Notes under the pieces: generated by a model
Seen by the model: the letters and a program-made list of their open reading frames with translations, nothing else
Database searches by the model: none
Told to the model about the DNA's origin: nothing
Program-made: the position numbers and the translations under genes
DNA from: Pelagibaculum spongiae
GTDB lineage: Bacteria > Pseudomonadota > Gammaproteobacteria > Enterobacterales > Pelagibaculaceae
Direction: 5' to 3'
Assembly (NCBI RefSeq): GCF_003097315.1
Contig: NZ_QDDL01000010.1
Span: 1 to 41,968 of the forward strand
DNA: 41,968 nucleotides
Shown: positions 32,572 to 41,569 of the stretch, piece by piece
Layout of the letters: every line of letters begins with the position of its first letter
Numbering within the stretch: position 1 is the first letter of the stretch

Positions 32572-32990
32572 ATATGCTTAGTGAGAACCTGCTTTAATAA
32601 TTCTGGATTACTTTGCTTCATACTATCTATCGATTGCATTAAGTTTTTCTGCAAATCTTCAGCTGCTAGCTCTTTAAGCTGATCAATTTCAATCGATAAC
32701 TTCAGCAAAGTTTGTACCTCATCTAACGATTCTGCTTTGACATGTTCAGCTATCGCCAGCACTGCTTCCGATAACTTATCCAGCTGAGTGCCATAAGAAT
32801 GTTGCTCAAAGATTTTTTTCTCTAGCGGGCCATTACCAGCAGCGCTTGGAATTGTAGAAAAAAACCAGTCCATCTCCGGTGCAATATTTTGATTCACTGC
32901 CCCACTAAAAGGAAAATGAATTTGCGGCATAAAATTCGGCACACTATTTGATAAAAAATTCGGTAAAAAAGCCATCCATGGATTAAACAT
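32568..32990 (-). CDS. small helical protein, unknown
   Basis: A 140-residue protein read from ATG 32990, favoured because GGGAGAAG lies just upstream; an in-frame ATG 18 bases earlier lacks this. The first 60 residues are rich in Phe, Pro and Asn (NPWMAFLPNFLSN, PNFMPQIHFPFSG), and the remainder is an amphipathic helical segment (QLDKLSEAVLAIAEHVKA, LLKLSIEIDQLKELAAEDLQ). The shape, with an aromatic N-terminus and helical bundle C-terminus, recalls phasin-like or polyhydroxyalkanoate-granule proteins, but no family motif supports that, so I leave it unassigned. It is divergent from the TonB receptor gene. Confidence 0.6.
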   Translation of the reverse strand: MFNPWMAFLPNFLSNSVPNFMPQIHFPFSGAVNQNIAPEMDWFFSTIPSAAGNGPLEKKIFEQHSYGTQLDKLSEAVLAIAEHVKAESLDEVQTLLKLSIEIDQLKELAAEDLQKNLMQSIDSMKQSNPELLKQVLTKHI

Positions 32991-33059
32991 TGCACTTCTC
33001 CCTGTCATTCAAAGCAATCAGTGTCTATTTTTTTAACAAAAGGTCAACGGAAATGACGC

Positions 33060-35159
33060 ATGCTCACACGAAAAATCTTATACCCTCTTTTGCTGGCCGG
33101 TTCAGTTTATGCTTTGTCACCATTAGCGATTGCTGTAAACACCGAAGAACTAGTTGACCTAGAACTAGAAGACTTATTGGAGCTAGAAGTGAGCATCGCC
33201 TCACGTTACGCCCAGTCAACGTTAGATATTGCAGCGGCTGTCTATGTAGTGGATCAAGAAGATATTCGCCGCAGTGGCGCTATTCAGTTGCCTGACGTTT
33301 TACGATTGGTTCCCGGTCTACAGGTTTCTCGAGTTAACAGTAACAGCTGGTCAGTCAGTGCCCGAGGATTTAATTCCCTTTATTCAAATAAATTATTAGT
33401 GCTGGTGAATGGCCGACCCATTTATAGCGCATTATTTTCTGGCGTTGATTGGGACGCCCAGTCGGTTCCGCTAGAAGAAATTGAACGAATCGAAGTTATC
33501 CGCGGTCCCGGAGCAGCACAGTGGGGAGCCAACGCGGTAAACGGCGTCATTAATATTATTACTTTTTCGGCAGAAAATACTGAAGGCTTACAACTCAATG
33601 TGAGTGCTGGTAATCAAGATACTGCTCGTTTTCTCGCCAGCCATACCGGCCAACTTGGCTCATCAGATGTTAGCTACCGCAGTTATTTGCAATATCAATC
33701 AACCGATGCGCTTTCAACTAATTCAGGCACTCAAATAATTGATGGAAAAGATGACTGGGATGTTGCCCGGCTCGGCATGACCATGAATTGGGACGATCAA
33801 TGGATAGAGTTTCAGGTTTATCAAGGTAACTCCAAACCTGAACAACAGCTGGTTAATAGCGGAATTGTCGGCTCACAAAGCCTTGATCAAAATTTCAGTG
33901 GTGGTTACGCCTATTGGCAAACCAATTGGCAAGTTGGCCAGTCAGATCATCAGCTAAAAGCATCGATTGATTATTATCAGCGAGATGATGTACTTCAAGA
34001 TGAAGAACGCCTAGGCGGTTTAATCGATTATCAATTCCACGAAACAGCGCCAGGCAAGCATCAGTTGAGTAGTGGAATTTCGTGGCACGGAGTTGATATC
34101 GATTATCAGGAGAATTTTGGCAGCAACCAGTCAGTCGATCAGAGCAACCACTATTTTAATTTGTTTATACAAGATGAAATCGAGCTCAGTAAAGATTTCT
34201 GGTATCTCACACTGAGCGGCGGTGTTGCATATGATGAATATGTTAATTTTGAATTCCAACCGAGTATTCGCTCATTATGGCATTTAACCCCATCTCAAAG
34301 TTTATGGATGGCAGTATCTCGAGCGGTTCGAACACCATCTTCCAGTGAAGTATTGCTCGATACCAATCTATCTGGTGATGCTGACACCATTACCATCGAA
34401 ACACCCGGCGGTGGCGGTGCAACTGAAGCCTTGCCCGTTTATTTACAGCTATTAAAAAATCAGAACTTACAATCTGAAATACTCACTGCATTGGACTTTG
34501 GTTTACGCCATCAAATTCGCCCTGGGGTTAGTTATGATATTTCCGGTTTCTACAATCAGTTCACTGATGTAGTTAGCTTGCAAAGTCAGGCGCTGACTTG
34601 TGTCGATAGCAATGGCAATACTTTTACCGTAGCGGCAGGAACCCCTTCAACCTGCACCGGTGCCGGTGCTGCCAACGATATCAGCTATGCCAGCGTCGGC
34701 GGATCACTGATCAATGACATTGAAATAAACACCAAAGGAGTTGAATTAGCCGCTACCTGGCAAGAAGATTTCTGGAAGCTGCGAGCCACTTACACTTGGG
34801 TAGATATCAAACTGGACACTACTCTGACCGACACCATTTCATCCTATTATGCCGATGTACAACAAGCGATGAGCGCCGAGCAATTGTTTAGCTTACGCGC
34901 CAGCGCTGATCTATCTGGCGGTTGGAAGCTCGATGCATGGTTGCGCTTTCAAGATGACTTGGCTTATCCCGCAGGCGTTGATTCTTACACGGAGTTAGAT
35001 TTGCGAGTAGAGAAGAATTACAGCTGGGGTGATTTGATTTTAGTGGGGCAAAACCTACTGCAAACCGACCATGGCGAGTTCCGTGACAAACTTTACGGCT
35101 ACTCAGGATCACTACTGGAGCGGAGCGCTTATATAAAGCTGCAATTTCCATTTGAATAA
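33060..35159 (+). CDS. TonB-dependent outer-membrane receptor
   Basis: A 699-residue receptor with a signal peptide (YPLLLAGSVYALSPLAIA), a plug domain at about 50-170 (VYVVDQEDIRRSGA, LPDVLRLVPGLQVSRV, LVNGRPIYSALF, IERIEVIRGPGAAQWGANAVNGVINIIT in overlapping pieces) and a beta-barrel of alternating aromatic strands ending YIKLQFPFE with terminal aromatic and acidic residues typical of BAM recognition. An acidic Leu/Glu run (LVDLELEDLLELEV) precedes the plug where a TonB box is expected; I see no canonical box. The barrel has one Cys pair near 550-570. Substrates of this class are siderophores, vitamin B12 or glycans. No transporter partner is adjacent, so the ligand is open. Confidence 0.92.
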   Translation: MLTRKILYPLLLAGSVYALSPLAIAVNTEELVDLELEDLLELEVSIASRYAQSTLDIAAAVYVVDQEDIRRSGAIQLPDVLRLVPGLQVSRVNSNSWSVSARGFNSLYSNKLLVLVNGRPIYSALFSGVDWDAQSVPLEEIERIEVIRGPGAAQWGANAVNGVINIITFSAENTEGLQLNVSAGNQDTARFLASHTGQLGSSDVSYRSYLQYQSTDALSTNSGTQIIDGKDDWDVARLGMTMNWDDQWIEFQVYQGNSKPEQQLVNSGIVGSQSLDQNFSGGYAYWQTNWQVGQSDHQLKASIDYYQRDDVLQDEERLGGLIDYQFHETAPGKHQLSSGISWHGVDIDYQENFGSNQSVDQSNHYFNLFIQDEIELSKDFWYLTLSGGVAYDEYVNFEFQPSIRSLWHLTPSQSLWMAVSRAVRTPSSSEVLLDTNLSGDADTITIETPGGGGATEALPVYLQLLKNQNLQSEILTALDFGLRHQIRPGVSYDISGFYNQFTDVVSLQSQALTCVDSNGNTFTVAAGTPSTCTGAGAANDISYASVGGSLINDIEINTKGVELAATWQEDFWKLRATYTWVDIKLDTTLTDTISSYYADVQQAMSAEQLFSLRASADLSGGWKLDAWLRFQDDLAYPAGVDSYTELDLRVEKNYSWGDLILVGQNLLQTDHGEFRDKLYGYSGSLLERSAYIKLQFPFE

Positions 35160-35221
35160 TCGCTGCTGCATAACTACCTAGATGACCTCTCGATAGTCAT
35201 CGCCGTTTAATTAAACATAAG

Positions 35222-35258
35222 AACCTTCAGGCAAACAGACTTGCCCGAAGGTTTTTTT
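35222..35258 (+). terminator. intrinsic terminator after the TonB receptor
   Basis: AACCTTCAGGCAA, loop ACAGAC, TTGCCCGAAGGTT with one mismatch, followed by TTTTTT; 62 bases after the stop. Confidence 0.88.
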
Positions 35259-35387
35259 ACAAGCAAGATGGGTCAACAAACTCAAAATCTGTAAGCTGCC
35301 TACCCGCTTAGTAATTAGAAACTACAGTTTCTAAAACTATTTTCGTAGTACAGCTAAAACAGACCTGAAAATATAGCCTAGGTATAT

Positions 35388-36020
35388 ATGTCTCTCAGAA
35401 TTCTGGTAGCCGAGGATCACCCCCTGTTTCGAAGCGCATTAATCAATGCAATTAGCCAGACATTTACTACTGCAGAAACCGTTGAATGCCAAGATCTGGC
35501 TGCTTTACAGCATCAATTACAACGGCCAGAAATTGTCGATTTGGTATTACTCGACTTAAATATTCCCGGCGCATGGGGCTTATCTGGCTTGTTGTGGGTC
35601 AGAGAACATTACCCTGAAGTACCTGTCTCGGTGGTATCTGCCCGAGAAGAACCCGACTTAATTCATCGCGCTTTACAAACCGGTGCAAGCGGCTTTATTC
35701 CAAAGTCATCTTCATTGGACGTGTTATGCCAAGCAATTAAACAAATTCTCGATGGCGATATATATCAGCCCGATATATCAGGCAGCCCGGTCGAAAATGT
35801 TTCAATTGACCTTGAGCAGCGTGTCGCTTCACTCACACCACAGCAAATGAAAGTGTTAAAGCTGGCAGCCGAAGGCTTGCTCAATAAGCAAATTGCCTAT
35901 GAACTCGGTATTTCTGAAGCGACCATCAAAGCACATATGACCGCTATTTTGAAAAAGCTAGGCCTAAGCAGCCGAACTCAAGTCGCTTTAGCATTGCAGC
36001 AGCTTCAAGCTAATAATTAA
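35388..36020 (+). CDS. crbR: LuxR/NarL-family response regulator, CrbR-like
   Basis: A 210-residue regulator. The receiver has Asp10 (VAEDHPLF), phosphoacceptor Asp56 in LVLLDLNIPGAWG, Ser in SVVSAREE and Lys in GFIPKSSS. The HTH at about 140-205 reads LTPQQMKVLKLAAEGLLNKQIAYELGISEATIKAHMTAILKKLG. LDLNIPGA-GLSGL and SGFIPKSS are characteristic of the CrbR/ErdR group, whose partner CrbS/MxtR is encoded next door, convergently. In Vibrio and Pseudomonas this pair activates acs (acetyl-CoA synthetase), the acetate switch. The ATG lies at 35388; no strong ribosome binding site. No acs gene is in the window. Symbol given by context and similarity. Confidence 0.8.
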   Translation: MSLRILVAEDHPLFRSALINAISQTFTTAETVECQDLAALQHQLQRPEIVDLVLLDLNIPGAWGLSGLLWVREHYPEVPVSVVSAREEPDLIHRALQTGASGFIPKSSSLDVLCQAIKQILDGDIYQPDISGSPVENVSIDLEQRVASLTPQQMKVLKLAAEGLLNKQIAYELGISEATIKAHMTAILKKLGLSSRTQVALALQQLQANN

Positions 36021-36050
36021 GAATTATCAGTTTTAAGTATGTAAAGAAAT

Positions 36051-36215
36051 ATGGTCAAGTTGCATTTCGCTGTAAGCTCTCTGCAATTTGCATATGAATT
36101 AGGTATTCCTGAAGCAATTATTAGGGCACATATAACGGCTATTTTGAAAAAGCTAGGCCTAAGCAGCCGAACTCAAGTCGCTTTAGCCTTGCAACAACTT
36201 CAAGCTGATAATTAA
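36051..36215 (+). pseudogene. duplicated C-terminal HTH remnant of the CrbR-like gene
   Basis: From about 36110 to 36215 the sequence repeats the end of the upstream regulator gene. GCTATTTTGAAAAAGCTAGG and the following 30 bases are identical, the 60 bases before that are about 80 percent alike, and both end CTTCAAGCT(A/G)ATAATTAA. A 54-codon frame from ATG 36051 (MVKLHFAVSSLQFAYELG…) stays open to the shared stop, so it encodes only the last part of the HTH. It could be a decayed tandem paralogue or partial duplication; expression as a small protein is possible but unsupported. No ribosome binding site is visible. Confidence 0.75.
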
Positions 36216-36229
36216 GCATCATAAAAAAT

Positions 36230-36267
36230 CTCGGCTGCTGGTTAATCACCAACAACCGGGAGTTTTT
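36230..36267. terminator. imperfect bidirectional terminator between the CrbR-like and CrbS-like genes
   Basis: CTCGG…CTGGT pairs with ACCAAC…CCGGGAG with a bulge and mismatches; flanked by a T-run at 36263-36267 on the plus strand and A's at 36224-36228 (T's for the minus strand). It serves both converging genes and abuts the kinase stop. Confidence 0.55.
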
Positions 36268-39200
36268 ATCCATCAGAACTCGCAGCATAATTTCTCAGCA
36301 AAGCTCTTAATGCAGCTGGTCGCACCGGTTTGGGTAAATACTTCAGGCCGCTGTTAAGAATTTCCTTACGTACCAACTCACTATGATCGGCTGAAATAAC
36401 AATACCTGGAATTTGCGGCCACTGCTGGCGAATCTGGTTAAACAAGTTCAGTCCGGTATCACCATCATTCAAATGATAATCTGCCAGCACCAATTGCGGT
36501 TGCCAGCCATCAGCTAACTGTTGCTGCATTTGTTGCTGATCGGCAGCTAGTCGAACTCGATGCCCCCAACCCGTTAATAACTGGTCTAAACCACTTAAAA
36601 TTGACAGTTCATTATCAATACATAAAATCCGCAATGGAACATCTTGACCAGCATAATGAGTCACTGGTTTAAACTTAGGAATAACCTTGTGCTGGGTTAA
36701 TGGCACTTGAATGCTAAATGCGGTGTAACGATTTGGCCGTGAAACTAGGTGCAACGGATGCTCTAATATTTGTGAGAAACCTTTAGCAATCGCCAGCCCC
36801 AAACCCAACCCTTCTCCTCCAGCACCCAGCCGGCAAAACTCAGCAAAAATTTCATCTCGCCGACCTTCCGGAATACCAGGGCCATTATCACAAACTAGAA
36901 TTTCCAGCTGATCACCACGACGTTTACAACCTAACAGCAGCTTTTTATGTTTGGCATAACGCAACGAATTGGTTAAAAAGTTTTGCAGAATACGGCGCAG
37001 TAATCTGGGGTCGGAAGAAAACACCAAGCTGGATTTCACCCAATGCAATTCCATTTCTGCTTCTTTAGCCAGCAATTGAAATTCACTGACTAACCCACCA
37101 AGAAATTCATCGGCTGCAATTGCCTCAATTCTTGGCTCAATTTTGCCACTTTCCAGTCGAGAAATTTCAAGCAAATCTCGTAGCATATCTTCACCGGCAT
37201 TCAGCGACTGATCTAATTGATCGAGCACTTGCGGAGACGATGGCCCCAGCTGCATTTTCAAACTATCTAAAAATAATCTGCTTGCATTCAATGGCTGAAC
37301 CAAATCATGGGAAATGGCCGCAAGGAATCGACCTTTTGACTGATTGGCTTTTTCTGCTTCGTTACGAGCACGAAGCAGCATTTCATTTACTTTTTCTAAC
37401 TCTCTCGTTCGCGTATCGACTCGCTGTTCCAACGTTTCATTAGTCGATTTCAGCGCGCGCTCTACCTGACGAAACACTGAAATATCGGTAAAGGTCATCA
37501 CAAAGCCACCATCGGGTAGCGGCGTACCTTGAATTTCAATCACTCGGCCATCAGGACGAATTCGCTCTGAACGATGCATCCGACCTTGCAGCATATAACC
37601 AATTCGTTTGGTCACATGTTCTTGGTTTTCTCCCGGACCACATAAACCTCGATCAGCATTAAATCGGATGAGATCTTGTACATGAGTACCGACCTGAACT
37701 AATTCAGAGGGATAATTAAATAATTCCAGATAACGACGATTCCACGCCACTAGCCGTAAATCTGAATCGACAACACTTATCCCTTGGTTAATGTTTTCTA
37801 AAGCACCGTGCAACACCTGTCGACTGAAACGCACTTGTTCAGAAGCTTCATCAAGCAATAATTCCATTTCATCGTGGCGTAATCGTCGCCCGACTAGAAT
37901 TGAATCGAGTAATAACCTGGCCGACACTCGCCCGACCACACCAGCTAACAATCTTTCGGCTCTTTCTAACCGAGACGTTGCCGGTAATTCAATCAATTCG
38001 GCCATCACTTTTTCTGAGCGATCTCGACCCAAAAATCGTTTCATTAATTGTTCAAGGCTGGATACTTCGATCTCTTGGGCTTCACCATTTCCAATATCAG
38101 CCAAGCTCGGATCACAGAATTTAAGTGCCTGGCGGCGTTCTTGCAAGCTAGCAGGAAAAACCAGTGAACCGATGCTGTATCCCAGCGCATTAACACCCAA
38201 CGACAACAACATGCTGACCGAAAGGCTAGATTCCAAACCGACTAATTGAGCACTGCCTTCAAGCCAATCAGTATTGGCTAAGCCCATTGCAGGCAACACC
38301 AGTGCAACTAACCAAATTAATAACCCGGGAATTAAGCCACAATAAACACCCGCTCGATTACCTTGCCGCCAAAATAAGCCGCCAACCAAGGCCGGTGATA
38401 ACTGGGCCGCTGCAACAAAAGCAATCATCCCCAATTGACCGAGTGATTGTTGGTCATCTAAAAAGCAAAACAGTAACCAGGCCAATAACAGAATCACCAC
38501 CATGCTGGCACGGCGAAGATTTAACAGCTGATGACTAACACCCGCTAGCCGACGCTTTTTCAGCATCATCGGTAATAATAATTCGTGGTTGATCATCACC
38601 GATAACGCCATGGTCGCCACAATCACCATGCCGGTTGCCGCCGATGCACCACCAATAAATGCTATTAGCGCTAAAAACGGCTGGCCATCAAACAACGGCA
38701 GGCTAATCACATAGCCATCTGCCGGAATACTGGCCGGTAACATTAATTTACCGGCAATTGCCAAGGGCGCAGCCAGCAGAGCTACTATGACGATGTAGCC
38801 AGAAAACACCCAGCGAGCCAACGATAAATGGTGGCGATTTCTGTTCTCGACCACCATCACCTGAAACTGCCGCGGTAGGCACAAAAAAGCTAACATGGCG
38901 ACCATGGTGTGAATTAACAAATCGCCTATTGAAGATTCTTTTTCTAGCAGTGGCCTCACCGAAGCCGAATATTGAGCCTCTTCAAGAAGTGCCATCGGCC
39001 CATCTTGCATCCCCCAAATTACCCAGCAACCCACTAAAACAAATGCCAGCAACTTCACTAACGATTCAAAAGCAATCGCCATCATAATGCCACGATGGTG
39101 TTCGGTAACATCGGCATGTCTGGCACCAAATAAAATGGTGAACAAAGCCAACATCAAGCTGATGACTAATGCCAAAGGTGCCTGTGCCGAAGTCGCTACT

Positions 39201-39652
39201 GGCGGACCAAAACCATTAGTCAACAAGCCATAACCCACTACCATGCCTTTAAGCTGCAGTGCGATATACGGCAAAATAATTAACAGACAAACACCGGTAA
39301 CGATTAACCCTAGCGCCGAATCCTTGCCATAACGATTGGCCAAAAAATCGGCAATCGAACCGGAATGCATCGCTTTTCCGGTTTCAACCAGTCGCTTGGG
39401 GAGCTTCCAAAACACCCAAAATAAAATCAGCGGCCCGAGGTAAATTGGCAAAAATGACCAAAGATCTTCCGAGGCTTGGCCGACTGCACCAAAAAAGCTC
39501 CATGCAGTACAGTAAACTGCCAGCGACAAGCCATACACCCATGCAGCGGTTTTACTACTGGCAACAATTTCTCGACGATCACCTAACCAGGCAATCGTGA
39601 AAAGCAGCACGATGTAACCCAGCAAAATAATCGCAATCAGCCAACCCGGCAT
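36266..39652 (-). CDS. crbS: CrbS-like sodium:solute-symporter/hybrid histidine kinase
   Basis: An 1128-residue protein read from the ATG at 39652 (MPGWLIAIILLGYIVLLF), which has AAGGG upstream; an ATG 39 bases earlier would precede the first helix with a polar tail. About 13 hydrophobic helices up to residue 480 form a sodium:solute symporter (SSS) domain with LFTIAWLGDRREI and FLANRYGKDS. A linker and STAC-like region follow, then a PAS domain (about 600-720; INQGISVVDSDLRLVAWNRRYLELF), a coiled coil, HisKA with AISHDLVQPLNA, an N-box RRILQNFLTNSLRYA, G1 CDNGPGIPE, and a receiver (RILCIDNELSIL, VLADYHLNDGDTG, KYLPKPVRP). This matches CrbS/MxtR-type sensors that pair with CrbR to control acetate use. 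It lies convergent with the CrbR-like gene, not in operon. Confidence 0.9.
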   Translation of the reverse strand: MPGWLIAIILLGYIVLLFTIAWLGDRREIVASSKTAAWVYGLSLAVYCTAWSFFGAVGQASEDLWSFLPIYLGPLILFWVFWKLPKRLVETGKAMHSGSIADFLANRYGKDSALGLIVTGVCLLIILPYIALQLKGMVVGYGLLTNGFGPPVATSAQAPLALVISLMLALFTILFGARHADVTEHHRGIMMAIAFESLVKLLAFVLVGCWVIWGMQDGPMALLEEAQYSASVRPLLEKESSIGDLLIHTMVAMLAFLCLPRQFQVMVVENRNRHHLSLARWVFSGYIVIVALLAAPLAIAGKLMLPASIPADGYVISLPLFDGQPFLALIAFIGGASAATGMVIVATMALSVMINHELLLPMMLKKRRLAGVSHQLLNLRRASMVVILLLAWLLFCFLDDQQSLGQLGMIAFVAAAQLSPALVGGLFWRQGNRAGVYCGLIPGLLIWLVALVLPAMGLANTDWLEGSAQLVGLESSLSVSMLLSLGVNALGYSIGSLVFPASLQERRQALKFCDPSLADIGNGEAQEIEVSSLEQLMKRFLGRDRSEKVMAELIELPATSRLERAERLLAGVVGRVSARLLLDSILVGRRLRHDEMELLLDEASEQVRFSRQVLHGALENINQGISVVDSDLRLVAWNRRYLELFNYPSELVQVGTHVQDLIRFNADRGLCGPGENQEHVTKRIGYMLQGRMHRSERIRPDGRVIEIQGTPLPDGGFVMTFTDISVFRQVERALKSTNETLEQRVDTRTRELEKVNEMLLRARNEAEKANQSKGRFLAAISHDLVQPLNASRLFLDSLKMQLGPSSPQVLDQLDQSLNAGEDMLRDLLEISRLESGKIEPRIEAIAADEFLGGLVSEFQLLAKEAEMELHWVKSSLVFSSDPRLLRRILQNFLTNSLRYAKHKKLLLGCKRRGDQLEILVCDNGPGIPEGRRDEIFAEFCRLGAGGEGLGLGLAIAKGFSQILEHPLHLVSRPNRYTAFSIQVPLTQHKVIPKFKPVTHYAGQDVPLRILCIDNELSILSGLDQLLTGWGHRVRLAADQQQMQQQLADGWQPQLVLADYHLNDGDTGLNLFNQIRQQWPQIPGIVISADHSELVRKEILNSGLKYLPKPVRPAALRALLRNYAASSDG

Positions 39653-39940
39653 GATAAAGCCCTTCTGGTTATTATTAATGTGTTGCCGCAACAGTTAGCT
39701 GCAGCGGCCAACAGAGACATTTCTTTTTAACCAATCTATCAGAAACAACCTGCAAGAAAACCACCGCCAAGCTTGCTACTCACTACCAATAATCCTGCAG
39801 CCAGTCACAAAAGCTATACCACTTTGGTCGGGCTTATTGGATATACCAGCTCTCATTCACAATCACCGCCTGATCTCGACAGGCTTATTACTGTCCGAAT
39901 CTTGCTAGTTAACTACTAGATTGTGAGTATATTGAAAGGT

Positions 39941-41536
39941 ATGAAAACTGAATCTACTCCTCTCGCTGAGCCAACATCCGCAGAAACGACATCTGCTTAT
40001 TACCAAGCTTTAAAAAGCAAAGACCGTCGATTTGACGGCCGGTTTTTTGTTGCTGTCAGCTCCACCGGAATTTATTGCCGGCCAGTTTGCCCTGCTCGCT
40101 TACCGAAACAACAGAATTGCCAGTTTTTCAAAACAGCGGCAGCGGCGGCCCATTCTGGTTTTCGGCCTTGTAAGCGATGTCGACCGGAGTTAGCGCCGGG
40201 GCTTTCTAGTATCGACATGCCAGATGCTTTAATTAGCCAGGCCTGCCGCTTGGTTGATCATGGTTTTCTACAGCAGCATTCGATTGAACAACTATCGGCT
40301 CGATTGGGAATTAGCAGTCGCCATTTGCGGCGTTTGTTTCAAATTGAATTAGGCGTGTCGCCTTTAGATTACGCTTGCAACAAACAACTGCTACTGGCTT
40401 GCCAGTTAATTCGCGATACTCAACTGCCGATCACGACCATTGCGATGCAAAGCGGTTTTGCCAGTTTACGAAGCTTTAATCATCGCTTTCAGCAGTATTA
40501 CCAGCAAACGCCCAGCGAGTTTAGAAAGCAGCTAGCACCCTCTAATAAGTCGATTAATAAAACATCTAATAAAACTACCTATTCAAAAACACTGCAGTTA
40601 AAACTGGGTTATCGACCACCTTTTGATTGGCGAGGTTTATTGTCGTTTTTATCCAAACGAGTCATTCCCGGCGTTGAATCGGTCGAGCTAGATCAAGACC
40701 ATGCTGTTTATCGTCGAGTGGTGTCTATTGAAGCTGCTGCTTTAGCTACGACTGACTTAAAAAGCGCTAAATCAAACCAGCCTGAGGTTATTTTTGGTTG
40801 GCTGGAAGTCAGCGACCTTACTGAAAAGTATCAGTTGAAAATCACCTTGAGCGATAATCTGGCACCGGTAATTACCGAAGTACTAAAAAGGGTTCGCCAC
40901 CTGTTTGATCTGGACTGCGACCCGCAAATGATTATCCCGCAAATGTCTAATTTACAGCTGACAAATTCAGGCCTCAGACTACCCGGAGCATTTGATAGTT
41001 TTGAAATGAGCGTGCGGGCTATTCTCGGCCAACAAATAACGGTTAAAGCGGCGCATACCATTGCCAGCCGGGTTGCCAAAGCATTTGGCCAATCAGTAAC
41101 CACACCTTTTGCTGAGCTAAGCCACAGCTTTCCCGATGCTAAAACCATTAGCACACTGCAACCGGCTCAATTGGGCGAACTGGGAATTGTTCGACAACGT
41201 TGCACCGCCATTCAGGCGATTGCCCATGCGATTAATGATCAAACGATTCAGCTCACCACGACATCTGATATTGAACAAACGTTACAACAGCTGCAATCAC
41301 TACCGGGGATTGGCAGTTGGACCGCACAATATATCGCCATGCGAGCGCTTGGCTGGCCAGATGCTTTTTTGGATAAAGACCTCGGCGTGATAAAAAGCCT
41401 TGGCAGCAAAAACGCCAAACAGCTACAAAGCATCTCCCAACAATGGCGGCCCTGGCGCAGCTATGCGGTCATGCATTTATGGCAAGGGGCGACCTACCTA
41501 CCAGCAACTGAATTTGATCAGCCTACAGACGCATAA
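39941..41536 (+). CDS. alkA: Ada-sensor/AraC/AlkA fusion: alkylation-responsive regulator and 3-methyladenine DNA glycosylase
   Basis: A fusion of about 531 residues from ATG 39941 (GTG 39923 would add six; neither has an ideal ribosome binding site). Residues about 15-85 are the Ada zinc domain: YCRPVCPAR and GFRPCKRCRPE supply the four zinc cysteines, the first being the methylphosphotriester acceptor. An AraC HTH follows (about 95-185; LGISSRHLRRLFQIELGVSP, AMQSGFASLRSFNHRF in parts). The rest is AlkA: an N-terminal AlkA domain, then the helix-hairpin-helix glycosylase with LPGIGSWTAQYIAMRALGWPDAF and the catalytic Asp near DKDLGV. It would sense methylated DNA and excise 3-methyladenine. 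ogt follows 33 bases downstream, so an alkylation-repair operon is likely. Confidence 0.9.
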   Translation: MKTESTPLAEPTSAETTSAYYQALKSKDRRFDGRFFVAVSSTGIYCRPVCPARLPKQQNCQFFKTAAAAAHSGFRPCKRCRPELAPGLSSIDMPDALISQACRLVDHGFLQQHSIEQLSARLGISSRHLRRLFQIELGVSPLDYACNKQLLLACQLIRDTQLPITTIAMQSGFASLRSFNHRFQQYYQQTPSEFRKQLAPSNKSINKTSNKTTYSKTLQLKLGYRPPFDWRGLLSFLSKRVIPGVESVELDQDHAVYRRVVSIEAAALATTDLKSAKSNQPEVIFGWLEVSDLTEKYQLKITLSDNLAPVITEVLKRVRHLFDLDCDPQMIIPQMSNLQLTNSGLRLPGAFDSFEMSVRAILGQQITVKAAHTIASRVAKAFGQSVTTPFAELSHSFPDAKTISTLQPAQLGELGIVRQRCTAIQAIAHAINDQTIQLTTTSDIEQTLQQLQSLPGIGSWTAQYIAMRALGWPDAFLDKDLGVIKSLGSKNAKQLQSISQQWRPWRSYAVMHLWQGATYLPATEFDQPTDA

Positions 41537-41569
41537 TAAGCCAACTAAATTCACCAGGAACAATCGATC

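Noticed and set aside
32568-32990. Phasin (PHA granule protein) call
   Set aside because: Only general helical shape fits; no phasin motif and no PHA genes nearby.
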